A stretch of 64,000 nt of DNA. Source: Blastomyces gilchristii SLH14081. Lineage: Eukaryota; Ascomycota; Eurotiomycetes; Onygenales; Ajellomycetaceae. The notes beneath the pieces are model-generated. The model saw only the letters and a list, made by a program, of their open reading frames with translations, did no database searches and was not told where the DNA came from. The position numbers and the translations under genes were made by a program. The stretch is taken from contig NW_003101673.1 in NCBI RefSeq assembly GCF_000003855.2, positions 1,496,575 to 1,560,574 on the forward strand, given 5' to 3'. Below, one piece after another: positions 35,811 to 46,776 of the stretch (position 1 is its first letter; the number at the start of each line of letters is the position of its first letter).

Positions 35811-35859
35811 ATCACAGAGATGCTGATATTGAATCTGTGATATATGCAGATACTGATTA

Positions 35860-38800
35860 TTATTATTATTATTCTTCAATTATAGATGTATGCAGTCAGA
35901 GACAACGATATCTACCTGAGAACTTTTAGTTCTCAGAGTGTTTCCTATATCTATAAAGTTAACTATTATACATTCATCAATTTCAGATATGCAAAATCAG
36001 AAAATTCCAGCTCAGAATATAAAAACTGTTTACAAATTGCAGTGTTTTAACATCTTCTAATACTTTGAAATCATTTGACAATATCATGACAAAGGAAAAG
36101 AGAAAGAGAACACAGTCTTAAAGATAGACACATTAAATAGATAGATAGAAAGAAATTGAAAGAAAAAGATAAAGTAAAGAGAGACTGTAACAAAACAAAT
36201 TATTAAAAGATAGTATATAGCTGTTTTAACAGACTATATCTGATTGATTTCCTCTCTTCATATTCAGANNNNNNNNNNNNNNNNNNNNNNNNNNNNNNNN
36301 NNNNNNNNNNNNNNNNNNNNNNNNNNNNNNNNNNNNNNNNNNNNNNNNNNNNNNNNNNNNNNNNNNNNNNNNNNNNNNNNNNNNNNNNNNNNNNNNNNNN
36401 NNNNNNNNNNNNNNNNNNNNNNNNNNNNNNNNNNNNNNNNNNNNNNNNNNNNNCACTTTCAGCTGTATTATAGGATAAGAATATTTTCTTTTTACATTTA
36501 ATTGAACAAGATTTTCACTTGGGTTTTATTTCAAATCTTGAATAATGTATACTTTTCTTTTATTTCTGCCAGCTTTCATTTCACTTATCTAAACAAGATT
36601 CTTTTATTTTTCTCTTTATAAAAGATCAGAATACTTTTTTGAATAGATCTGCTTAATTCTGCACTCTTTTTTACAGCTGAATCAGCTAATTCATTGTCAT
36701 GAATATTCATATAAGCAGGAACTCAGTGCAGATGAATTATCAGCTTTGATGTTCTTCTCTTTTGAATTTTTAAAACAGAGTTTAAGATCAGTTTAAGATT
36801 TATTTAATCATTATGAATCTGACTATTTCTAAGTCTTTTTAAAGCTGCTTGACTATCAGAGAATATTCATATCTCTTTTAAACTATTTTCTCTTTTATAA
36901 GATTTTATTTCAATGAGTTTGAAAGCTTTCACTATTACAAATAGTTCAGCATCAAAGACTTCAGATTCACAGTCTAGATTTCAGAAATCTGAGATAAAAT
37001 TGATATTATCTTCAGTATAAGCAATGTCTGTATCTAATCTATTCAAATTCTCATTTTTTAAGTCATCTGAATAAATCAGAATAGAGTCTTTTATATTGAT
37101 TGTAGAAATTCTCTTCAAATACTGTTCATATTCTTTCTCTTTTAATAGTTCACTTATTTGTAAGTTTATAAGAGATTCAAGCTTTTCTCTTCAGAGAGAT
37201 AACTTCTCATGATCAACTTTTTCAACATTTAAAGAAGAAAATTGATTTTTAATCAGAGAGCATAGTCTGTACAGTTGAGAAGACATTTTCTTTGAAGAAT
37301 TATTTTCATTTCAATCAAGGAATCTATTTCAATTCAGTTCATTTTCAGAGTTAATTGATGAAAATGAAGAAGAGACTCTTTCTCTGATTATATAATTTAA
37401 GCTTATCTTTATAACTCTCAGAGTATAGTTCATACAGATCTTTTCAAATCTAATAGTAGAAGAAGAAATTGAAGCTTCAATTTTCATTGCTTTAATACAA
37501 GATGATTTGAATGCTTTTAGAATTCTTCTCAAGACTCTGTTTTACAGACTTTGAAAGAGTTCAGTGAAATTTCCTTGATTATTTCATCAAACTTAAACTT
37601 CATAATCAGCTACTGATGTAATACAGGCTATATATAACTGTCTTATAGCCTGAAAGAATAGACCTCTCTCTGTATTTGATAGTCTGATTATGTTATTTAA
37701 TAGTCTTTCTGCCTGGACAGTTCTTTGTTAAATGTGATATTTAAAATTCAACTTGAAGTTTCATCATACTTCTAATCATTTAACATTTACACTGGGTTTA
37801 ATCTCTGTATTTAAAAGAGTTAGAGATAGGTCTTTCTCATTGAATCTAGAAAAGAAATGAATTAACTCAGTTTTATTCATATTAAATTGAATTTAATTAA
37901 TATCTGCTCTAACAAAGATTTTCTTTACAGCTTCTTCAATCACTTTTAAATTCTCTTTGATAGTTTTTAAGCTGTAGACTAGATCAATATCATTTATATA
38001 ACTTAAAGATCATACTATTTTCATATCTATATTTTTGCATAGATATACAGTGTATATTGTAAATAAAATAAGTAAGATTAAAGATTCTTACAGTACTTCT
38101 ATTTTTATCTCAGTCTTGTCTTATTTCATTTTATCAAAGAATAGTTATATGATTCTTTTAGATATAAAACAGTTAATTCACTTTATTAGAGAAAGTGATA
38201 GTTTTAACATCTTCAAAGTCTGAATTAACTTTGACTTTGAAACATGATCAAATGCTTCTTTTATATCAATAAAAACTGCAGTTGAGATCAGATCTTCATA
38301 CTTTGCTATTTAAATATTATAAACAACTGAGAGAACAGTGTTAATTACAGAACACTGTTTTCTATCTCTCATTTATTCACTGAATAAAAGAGAATTACTG
38401 ATAGAGTTTATAAAAGATAGTTGAGTAGCTATTATCTTTTCTAAAATCTTTTCTAGGCAGTTCAATAGAGATATTACTCTATATGACTTGAAAATTGAAG
38501 TTTTTCTATTAGATTTTGCAAGAATCACTTCAGTGACTTCTCTCCAGCATTCAGAATGATATTCACTTTTCAAGAGATTAAAAAAGAGCTCAAAATATTC
38601 ATTCTTTATGTAGAAGTATATATTTTGAATAATCAAGTGATTAATTGAATCAGGACCTGTAGCAGTTTTAACAGAACTTGAGAAGATAGCTGACTCTAAT
38701 TCATCTTGAGTAAAATCAGGCCATTCCCAGTCATTTTCATCAATATAGTTGAGAAGTAATATATTCCCTTTCTCTTTCTCTGAATCTGATGAGTTTTGAA

Positions 38801-39789
38801 AGAGAGTTCTTATAAAAGCTTGACATTTTTTCTCAAAAGAGTTTGCTGTATATGATTCATTCTGAAACTTATATTCTAAGGTTGAAAGTTTTGCTACACT
38901 TCTTGTTTTAGTATGATTAAAAGCTTTAAAAACTTCTTTTTCTTATGCTTCTTCAAGAAATTTATTACAGCAGTCTGTTTTAGCTTTTTTAATATCTGAG
39001 AAATATTCATTTCTGACAGCTTTGAACTCTTTATCAGAAATTATATCATTCTTTCAATCTCTTCTAGTAGTAGTCAATTGTTTTCTTTTAGATGTGATAT
39101 TCTCATTTCATCAAGGTTTTGAATACTCAGAAGACTTTCTCTTTAAAATATTATCTTTAACACTTGCTAGAATAATAGATGTAATGAGCTTCACTCTATT
39201 CTCAAGCATTTCATTTGAGATATCTTGATCAGGATTTCAATACAGCTCACTCTATCTTGCAGATTTTAACAGTTTTATACTTTCTTCAACTGCCTTTCAG
39301 TCAGCTTTTTCAAAGTTAAACTGATTAGAGAGAAGAGGATTTTCACTCATTTGTTTCTCACTCAGTTTAATATTAAATTAAATAATCTCATGATCTGATT
39401 CTGATGTCTCATTTGAATCAATAAATCAGTTTACAAGTCTTTTTTCTATTAGATTTTATAACATGAAGATTAGATCTATAATAGATTTCTGTTTCATTTC
39501 TTTTCTAAAGAATGTTTGTTGATCAGACTTGTTAACTAAACCTATTGAATACTCAAAGATTCATTTAATCAGGTTATCAGCTCTTACTGCTCTTTTGCAT
39601 TCTGAATTTCATCAAAGATGATGTGCATTGAAATCTCCTGCAATTATAGAGTTTCTTGATGAAGTTATGTTCAGAAATTCTCTATTAATTGTTCAGATGT
39701 TATTATTGTTCTTTCAATGACTTTTCATTATAGATATTTATGAGCTGTATAGTATCAAACTCATTCTCTTTATCTATAATATCACTCAC
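35860..39789 (-). mobile_element. LINE C: 5'-truncated LINE inserted in copia
   Basis: It runs on the minus strand from inside the ORF2 endonuclease (39789) to the (AAT)n tail (35860). The 15-bp TSD TGCAGATACTGATTA is at 35845-35859 and 39790-39804. 5' truncation and a TSD of this size fit target-primed reverse transcription. It carries most of ORF2 (endonuclease remnant, RT, RNase H) with many stops, and a 185-N gap. Confidence 0.92.
36269..36453. other. Assembly gap (185 N)
   Basis: The run of N replaces the part of LINE C corresponding to about 513-800 of LINE A, near the end of ORF2. The flanks are LINE sequence, so the gap probably hides only LINE sequence. Confidence 0.95.
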
Positions 39790-39847
39790 TGCAGATACTG
39801 ATTAAGCTGGTAGAAATTCAGAATTCTGTTCAATTATCAGTTATATC

Positions 39848-40357
39848 TAGACTGACCGTGTGACCGTGTCTGAGACCAGAACTAGATTTTTTGATAGTCT
39901 CATTATCAATTTGATCAATCCCATTACACAGTTTTAACATTAGATAGTAGTTTCATACTGTCTCAGTGAGACTTACTGTCTACTCTTGTCACATTTTTCA
40001 AATGAGATCATGATTTTCACTTCTCAATTTAAATTATTTTTATTGCTTTAAATGACTTTAAATCTCATTTAAGTGTTATCAAAAAGCATTACTTTTTAAA
40101 AAATTAAAAATAGTCTAAAAAAAAAAAACCTTAAAATGTCTAAAAATAGTAACTTTATATCAAGAATAAGACTAAATGAAATTAAATGAGATCACTTTCT
40201 CATTTTTTTCAAGTCATGGTTTCATTTTAAGATCTCATATATAGTCACTTTGCATGTTTTTTTAATGACTAGTCTCAGTGAAATTCATGCCAAGAAATGT
40301 ATGAGATCAGATCAAATGAAATTAAATGTGAAATTCATAGTTCTAGCAGTCAGTCTA
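39848..40357 (-). mobile_element. hAT-type MITE 3
   Basis: It is 510 bp with TIR TAGACTGACCG at the left and an eroded CAGTCAGTCTA at the right. The TSD GTTATATC is at 39840-39847 and 40358-40365. It is more decayed than MITE 1 and has an expanded A-run near 40120. Confidence 0.92.
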
Positions 40358-40815
40358 GTTATATCATCTATATAACAGATGATCTTATTATATGACAGAG
40401 CTGCTATCAAATCAAGATCTTTAAATCATTAATAGAGACTGAATATATTGTATTCTCTGAGACTATATATAAGCTTATCTGTCTTTATAAGCTTCTAGAA
40501 GACACTGAATTCATTTCATTCTGTCTTAATATTCTGAATGCTGATGATTATCTCATTTTCATCACAGTTAATAATCTCACTTATACAATTCATACTGATA
40601 ATAAGTTCATTATAGAGCTATTCTCTTCTGAAGTAGTTTCATGCTACTCAAAGTATATAGAGGTTTATTTTCACATTCTTCAGAATCTTGTCTGTAAGAA
40701 TAAGATATTAATTTAATATATTTCATCTACTGAGAATCTGATGAATAAGCTTACTAAGTCACTTAAAACATTGAAATATACATGTTGAAAGAAGAATATG
40801 AAGATCAAGAATTAA

Positions 40816-41040
40816 AAAATAATGTATCTCATGACTGATTTTTCATTATTATACATTTTCCAGTTATTTTTTATATCAGTACTTGATTTGAAGATGAATT
40901 TTATATGTAGCATCATGTATAGTTACTCTGATAAGTGAGGGTGTGAGGTCATGTGATCTGGCTTACTAATTCTTTCATTATATAACTTCTCATAAGCTAG
41001 TAATTTTTTAATTATACAAGCTTTACATCTTTTATACTTT
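40816..41040. other. Copia 3' flank, no recognised gene
   Basis: AT-rich sequence between the end of the copia frame and LINE D. It may contain a copia LTR fragment, but without a second copy I cannot define one. Confidence 0.4.
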
Positions 41041-41362
41041 CTTTACTGTACTTTTTCTTTTCTTTTCTGTTCTTTTCTATCTACTTATTTAATATATCTA
41101 TCTTTAAGACTTTGCTCTCTTTTCTTTTGTCATGATATTTCTAAATGATTTCAAAGTATCAGAAGATGTTAAAATACTGTAATTTATAAAGAGTTTTTAT
41201 ATTCTGAGCTGAAATGTTCTGATTTTGTATATCTGAAATTGATAAATGTATAATAGTTGACTTTATAGATATTAGAAAAACTCTGAGAACTAAAAGTTTT
41301 CAGGTAGATGTCATAGTCTCTGACTGTATACATCTATAATTGAAGAATAATAATAATAATAA
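41041..41362 (+). mobile_element. LINE D: 3'-end fragment
   Basis: About 320 bp: the 3' UTR, the hairpin (41283-41303, with one G-U pair in the sense strand) and the (AAT)n tail. It is strongly 5'-truncated. It shares small differences with LINE E, such as AGTTTTCAGG, suggesting they belong to the same subfamily. Confidence 0.85.
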
Positions 41363-41420
41363 CGCGCTCAACTAGTTAGTCAAATTCAACAACTACATTT
41401 GCAAATTAACATAATAATCA

Positions 41421-41933
41421 TCAAATTCCAAGCGTGTAGAAGTGCTTAAAGCACTGGTAATTATCTGCTACCTGTCTATTCTTATCAAGGGCCTTGAGAT
41501 AAACACATTTGATCTTGTTGTTATGCTGCTCGCCAAAGAAATTCACCCAGTTGACTCCCACTTCATCAAACATCATCTCTTGCACAATATTTCACAGAAT
41601 CTAGGGTGTAGAGACAAAGCCGCGGTCAGAGAGCTTGTTTATATACTCTAGAAGCTTATCTTTCTGTATATCAGTGAGCTTTTTCTTATACCAGGAGGTT
41701 GCTTCATGGCAATCAAGTTACAGGCCTTTATGCCGCCGGCGCAAGGTTTCTGGGCTAATTGAGTATTTCTTCACAGTCACAGAGTAATTTGGCTTCTTCT
41801 GCGATTCAAGATCATCAATCGCGAGCTTAATCACTTCATTGTTGACCATGATATTACGCGTTGAAGTTGAACGTTGAAGGAATTTAATGATGTAAAAATT
41901 TGGCTCATTGAGTGATGAGCTACATGTCGTCAT
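41421..41933 (-). pseudogene. pogo/CENP-B-type transposase N-terminus (fragment)
   Basis: Frame from about 41933 to about 41421. The first helix-turn-helix is represented by IKLAIDDLESQKKPNYSV and ISPETLRRRHKG (41830-41720). The CENP-B/Tc5-type DNA-binding part follows (EATSWYKKKLTDIQKDKLL, LSDRGFVSTP, VGVNWVNFF, YLKALDKNRQVADNY; 41705-41440). Internal stops are TAA at 41718 and TAG plus TGA after STP near 41600. The catalytic DDE domain is absent. Fungal Fot1/pogo transposases have exactly this N-terminal layout. It is a dead fragment, much less AT-biased than the LINEs around it. Confidence 0.75.
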
Positions 41934-42470
41934 TGATCACCTTAAAATAATTAGCTTTGGTTGCTTCCGAAGCAGCCAAAGAAGGCGGCCATTCCACAGA
42001 TGCCCCCTGCTGAGCGTCATTGCACATCAAATGGCAGCCCTTTGTCAAAAACCTCGCCATTAGCCAGTGTATCTGATTAGAATAAAGCACGCTATTCCTG
42101 CAGATGGGAATCAACCAAGCGAAATTTGAGAAGCCATCAAGCACGCATCTTTGGCCCAAGGCCCTCAGATCAGGCAACAATGCATGCTGGAATATCTATC
42201 TTGCTCCATTGACCGGTCACTGCTTGGTCCTTGTTAGATGTGCTGGCATTGGAGTGTTGAAAGAAGAGGGGTAATGTAATAGTTCTCCTGCCTTAAAAGT
42301 GCGATAGATATGCTGCTCTCATTCAATAATTTTCCACAAGAGCTTCAAAACTGAGATATAAAGTGATCTTAGGAGAGAGAAAGGAGATTCCTATGTAAGG
42401 ATTTCACATCTATTCTAGAGCTATATCTTGCATAATGCTGATCTGCTCCTTGTACACAAGTGTAAACAAA
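41934..42470. other. Island sequence without a recognised gene
   Basis: Moderate GC, keeping CC and CG. An 86-codon open frame exists on the minus strand (42180-41920) but it resembles no family I know and overlaps the transposase start. I call nothing here. Confidence 0.4.
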
Positions 42471-42782
42471 ATGACCTCTCAAAATAAGATATCCCTATCC
42501 AATGACATTAACAACAAACTTAAATCAAAACTTGCAGAGCAACAGCAGCTTCAATAAAAGACACTAGAGCTGAAAGAGTTTGTTAAATCTCTGCAAGGCC
42601 GGGTTCCTGAGTTAAAATTACTTTCTTCCAGTGCCCAAAAGTCGCGGGGGTTGTGTGATCTCGAGGAAACTTTGACTCCTGAGCAGGAAATGAGGGAGCA
42701 TGAAGCGGAATTAGACGCGATCAGAGGAAGGATCATTGTCTTGCAGCAGGCTATCACATTGCTGTCGCAGCAGGGGAATTGA
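42471..42782 (+). pseudogene. Small hydrophilic ORF with one internal stop (103 codons)
   Basis: ATG at 42471, TGA at 42780-42782, one in-frame TAA at 42555 where the context (QQQLQ*KTLELKEF) suggests a lost Gln codon. The product would be charged and probably helical/coiled-coil (EQEMREHEAELDAIRGRII). It is transcribed towards the kinase-like pseudogene. I do not recognise the family. Small ORFs of this type also occur as hypothetical genes near fungal transposons, so it may be transposon baggage. It has one likely C-to-T lesion and keeps CG and CC elsewhere. Confidence 0.5.
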
Positions 42783-42917
42783 ATAAAACAATTAAAAGGT
42801 AATCTTTCCAATTCAATGTTGCAGTTTGGCCATGATGCAGCATGCAGAGAGACTGATACCAGCCAGTGACCAAGGTATTCAAGAAGGAAGGGACCCAATA
42901 ACACTTGCAATGTCAGA

Positions 42918-44457
42918 TCATCGGCATAATTGACAGATATCTGCGAGGCCATGAATCTTGGACATGAATTTCAGGTTCTCTGGTTGTTTTCCTAGTTCGG
43001 GAACTGAGATGGGGTCAGGTTCAATCAGTTCTAGTCCTGCCAGTGCTAATTCTTTCTTGAAATCCTTAAGCTCAGACATTGTTTTCTGTAAGGCTTCCAC
43101 TTGCAGTTTCCGCAGATTAAGATTAAAGAATGTTTCCACTCTCTGCTTCTTGTCTTTTCCATAATATTCCTCATCCAACAGATTCCAGTACACATTCCCA
43201 AAATAGCAAGGCTTCAAGAGTGCATATGCAATGAACATATTCCTTGACAGTAAGTTCTCTGACAGGCGCATGACTATGGAAAGAATATATTTTATCTTTT
43301 GCCCCGGGTTATAATGTGTGTCTTCTCTCTTCATCACAGCTTGCTCAAAGCGGGAAACATATACTTGAAATGCAAAGGTGTAGGGCCTTTTAGTGACAGC
43401 AGGGAGCTCTTGGCCCGTAATCCAGGAGGGTGGGAGGAACATTTGCAGAGGAATGATGTGGCTCCACTCTCAGTCAATGATTGAAACAATGTTGAGATCA
43501 TTATCCACAAAGATGTTTGAAGGTTGAAGATCACCATGCATAAGGATGAATGGTCCATGATTGTCCTTGTGCTTAACTCATTCCATTACAATGCCTTGGG
43601 AAGCAAATATACCATATAGATAGTTCCATGCATCCTCTTCATTGAAAACACTATCTTTCCCGCGGTGAAAGTCATTGAAAATCAATTTCAGAATAGTGAA
43701 CATATAATTAATAGTAGAAGAATAGGTCCGCTTGGGAGGCATAATCTCAGAACCCTTCATGTCACTGAGTTCTTGATCATTTAGCTCAATAGTGAGCGGC
43801 TGATTGTGTTCAAAAATCCAATTCTCATCATTGCTATTGAGTGTGAAAGCACCAATATGGTCAAATTGCTGTTGATAGAGCTGGAGGTAGATTTCTGCAA
43901 GTTGATTGAATAAATGTGACTGCAACTCATCTGAAAGACGCGGCACATCAGTTCCATGAAGAGTTTTTCCTGTAATGTGCTCCAGAGCTAAAAAAGGAAG
44001 GCCAAGAATGTTATCTCAGTTGATGGAATATTTGAAGAGATGAGGGATAGGGATGGTAGTCCTCTCAGCAATATACCTACATAATAGGATTACACTGTTA
44101 GAGCCTGACTGCAAACACAACTATTCAAATTTCTTACTTCATTGTTGCAATCTCACCTCACATTTTCTTCTCAGGAAATGCAAGACACAGTAGCAGGGGA
44201 ATTCAGACCATCCATCATTCAACAGGCTCAGCAGGCTTGGTCAACTCATCATCTGGTGTTGAATTGGTTGTGGTTGTGTTCATAAAGAGAATAGGAAAGC
44301 AGATATTGTAGCTCCCCTTCTTTGATTCTGAGAAAACCCGGCAAAGTTTCTTCTCAGGATGCAAAAATGTAGCCAATTTGCAGACCAGAGCTGGATCAAT
44401 TGAATTGATAAACTTCTTGACTTCTTTGTCAAGCAAATGATGAGTGAGTTGGTCCAT
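42918..44457 (-). pseudogene. Aminoglycoside-phosphotransferase-like (APH/choline-kinase fold) pseudogene
   Basis: Exon 1 runs 44457-44138, an intron 44137-44077 and exon 2 from 44076 to about 42918, about 492 codons, the usual size of fungal APH-family proteins. Frame is continuous. Landmarks: KGSYNICFPILF (nucleotide-loop region) near 44325; IPLLLCLAFPEKKM near 44200-44160; EIATMKYIAERTTIP across the splice; catalytic loop HGDLQPSN at 43538; IID*EWSH, the metal-binding Asp region, near 43480. Six internal stops are all TGA: 44217, 44205 and 44160 at Arg-like positions, 44018, 43580 and 43472 at Trp-like positions. These are single C/G transitions at CG or CC sites. The fungal paralogues mostly have unknown substrates. 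It was probably a host gene. Confidence 0.85.
44077..44137 (-). other. Spliceosomal intron (61 bp) in the APH-like pseudogene
   Basis: Donor GTAAGAAAT, branch-point-like CTCTAAC about 30 bp before the acceptor TATGTAG, phase 2. Removal joins ATM-K to YIAERTT in frame, matching the family. This size and these signals are typical of filamentous ascomycetes. Confidence 0.85.
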
Positions 44458-44781
44458 AGCCCCTGATAGTCAACAGAAACCAGCAAGGTTCAAAAATAAG
44501 CACTTCATACTTGTAAGCAAGATCAGCGCCTCAAGATCAGTTCTGGGGAGGAGTTGATGCTGGAATAACAGCACTGCTCATGACAATGTGAAATCATGAA
44601 GCATGAAGCATAGGTAGGCTTGCTTGCAGGACAACTGAACTAGGCCGAGAGCCAATCTCAGGGTACAGTACAGAGTACAGAGTAGTTACTCCATACAGAG
44701 GACGCTATCAAAAGAATTGCACCAGCAAAAAGACAGCTAGACAGTGTCACAAATCTTGGCAGAAATTCACACTGTATTTCA
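44458..44781. other. Upstream region of the APH-like pseudogene
   Basis: No gene seen. It contains a repeated GTACAGAGTA-type tract (about 44675-44700), a word common in unique fungal intergenic DNA. It is a candidate remnant of the promoter of the pseudogene. Confidence 0.4.
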
Positions 44782-45109
44782 TATTATTATTATTATTATT
44801 ATTATTCTTTCATTATAGATGTATGCAGTCAGAGAATATGACATCTACCTGAAAACTTTTAGTTCTCAGGGTTTTTCTAATATCTACAAAGCTAACTATT
44901 AGTTATACATTTGTCAATTTCAGATATGTAAAATCAGAAAATTCCAGCTCAGAATATAAAAACTAGTTATAAATTACAGTATTTTAACATCTTCTGATAC
45001 TTTGAAATCATTCAGAAATAACATAATAAAAGAAAAGAGAACAAAGTCTTAAAGATAGATATATTAAATAAATAGATAGAAAAGAATAGAAAAGAAAAAG
45101 TAAAGAGAG
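44782..45109 (-). mobile_element. LINE E: 3'-end fragment
   Basis: An (ATT)n tail at the left, hairpin (44849-44869) and 3' UTR up to 45109, where a gypsy-A LTR begins. It is inverted relative to LINE D, so the two LINE 3' tails face each other across the 41363-44781 island. Confidence 0.85.
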
Positions 45110-45758
45110 TGTAACAGACTGCATCTGATCATAAGACTATTTCATTACACTCTATAGATTTCTGCGGAAAGCTCCAATTCTCAGTTGTCAATTCTCAGCT
45201 GAAGAACTCACAGAGTTTCTATTCTTCTGCTCTGAAGCTTCATCTTCTACATGTATATAGACTGATCATGTGACTGTGTCTGAGATCAGAATCAGAATAT
45301 TTGATGATTTCATTATCAATTCAACTGATGTCACTACACAGTTTTAACATTAGATAGTAGTCTTATGCTGTCTCAGTGAAACTTACTATTTACTCTTATC
45401 ACATTTTTCAAATGAGATTATGATTTTTACTTCTCAATTTAAAACATTTTTATTACTTTAAATAACTTTAAATCTCATTTAAGTGTTATCAAAAAGCATT
45501 ACTTTTTAAAAAATTAAAAATAGTTTAAAAAAAACCTTAAAATGTCTAAAAAGAGTAACTTTATACTAAGAATAAGATTAAATGAAATCAAATGAAATTA
45601 CTTTCTTATTTTTTTCAAGTCATGATTTCATTTTAAGATCTGATATATAGTTACTTTACATGTTTTTTTAATAATTAGACACAGCAGAATTTATATCAAG
45701 AAATGTATGAGATCAGATTAAATAAGATTAAATATGAAATTTATAATCTTAATAATTA

Positions 45759-46291
45759 GAGCCTGTTCAGTACGTTCATACTTTTTGAATACAATAGTGA
45801 ATCTCATTAAAAATAGTATATTTATCAATTATTAGTAGCAAGTCAGTGTTATACTATTACATTATTTCACCTTAGTCCCTGCTCTGAGATGAAGAAAGAA
45901 AGCTCACAAAAATGTGTTCTTTTTGAATGAAGTTCAGAGTCAGTTCAAAAAGAACACATTTTTATAAGCTTTCTTCTAATCAATATTAATTAACTATCTT
46001 CACTATGAATACTATTCTCACTACATTGTCTCTAAAAGTGCTATTCTACACTATCACACACTGTTGAAGTTAAATACTGCTTATTCATAAGATCTTGATA
46101 AGAGATGTAAGTACAGCTGCTTAATTCACTGAACACCTGATCATTTTCATCTGTACTTTGTAAAAAGCAGCTGTATTATTAGTACAGATACTCTGCTCAC
46201 TGAACAGTCATGATATTGAGACTGTACTTTTTAAAAAAAGTGAAGATCTGTACAAAAAGAACAAGTACATACAGACACACTGAACAGGCTC
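45759..46291. mobile_element. PIF/Harbinger-type MITE (533 bp)
   Basis: Terminal inverted repeat GAGCCTGTTCAGT / ACTGAACAGGCTC and a 3-bp TSD TTA on each side are the PIF/Harbinger signature. No ORF. It sits only 7 bp from the end of hAT MITE 4. The interior contains a long palindrome (45895-45975). Confidence 0.85.
45895..45975. repeat. Long internal palindrome in the Harbinger-type MITE
   Basis: A perfect 20-bp inverted repeat (45908-45927 with 45944-45963, core ATGTGTTCTTTTTGAA) with a 16-nt loop. It is extended after a short mismatch by a 9-bp outer arm, AAGAAAGCT with AGCTTTCTT. RNA from it would fold back as a hairpin precursor. Function unknown. Confidence 0.8.
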
Positions 46292-46776
46292 TTAGTCTAT
46301 ATATATAGATATCTACTCATTTCTATTCTTCTACTCTAAAGCTTTATCTTATATATGTATAAATATTCACTCTAATCACTGATTCTTATACTTTCTCTTT
46401 CTGTTTTTCTTTCTTAACATTTTTTACTTTTATTATATAAGATCTATATATTATATCAATCTATTCAGCATAGGTCTTTTACACTTGAAAAATGTTCATT
46501 ATCTTCTAATTAGAAATGATTACTTATTGAGATATCTGAACATGTAATAACATGTAAGAAATAGAGAAATGAATAATGAGTTAAGTAAATACTGAGTCTC
46601 TAGAAGCTGCTTATCAGTCACTCTGACTCTATAATAAGATCTTATAAAGAGAATATCAGTGAAAGATCTGAGAGTTCTGACATCTTAAATATATAAGATA
46701 TTTATATAATTACACTTCTTCTGATTCTGAAGAACTCTCAAATGCAGATATTATATATTCAATAAATGATATAGCT

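Larger units (their letters stand above)
30237..40815 (+). pseudogene. Ty1/copia gag-pol in one frame, interrupted by four insertions
   Basis: It starts at ATG 30237. Gag runs to about 31600, with a knuckle CSECKKSHFDNC near 31570. Then come protease (TI*DSHTECHIVSDRS near 31820; the catalytic Asp-Ser pair survives), integrase (Y-H-x-L-S-H near 32420; the late segment *GCKAFLKIVLKLINK near 33150), RT (LEMKINRD near 34940) and RNase H (IIELFSSEVVSCYSKYIEVY near 40610). The RT box is Y-M-N-N at 34825: both catalytic Asp codons became Asn. Positions 31326, 33159, 34825, 34915 and 40606 all share the frame of 30237 once 34045-34550, 35305-35810, 35860-39789 and 39848-40357 are removed, each with one TSD copy. 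This gives about 1,696 codons. LTRs are not recognised. Confidence 0.88.
45258..46298 (-). mobile_element. hAT-type MITE 4, split by a Harbinger-type MITE
   Basis: MITE sequence covers 45258-45758 and 46292-46298 (ends TAGACTGATC and GTCTA). Flanking 8-mers are CATGTATA at the left and TATATATA at the right. They differ by one C-to-T and one G-to-A, which fits an original TSD later hit by the same decay. Confidence 0.8.

Noticed and set aside
36226..36501. Open frames across the N gap.
   Set aside because: They exist only because unknown bases give no stops.
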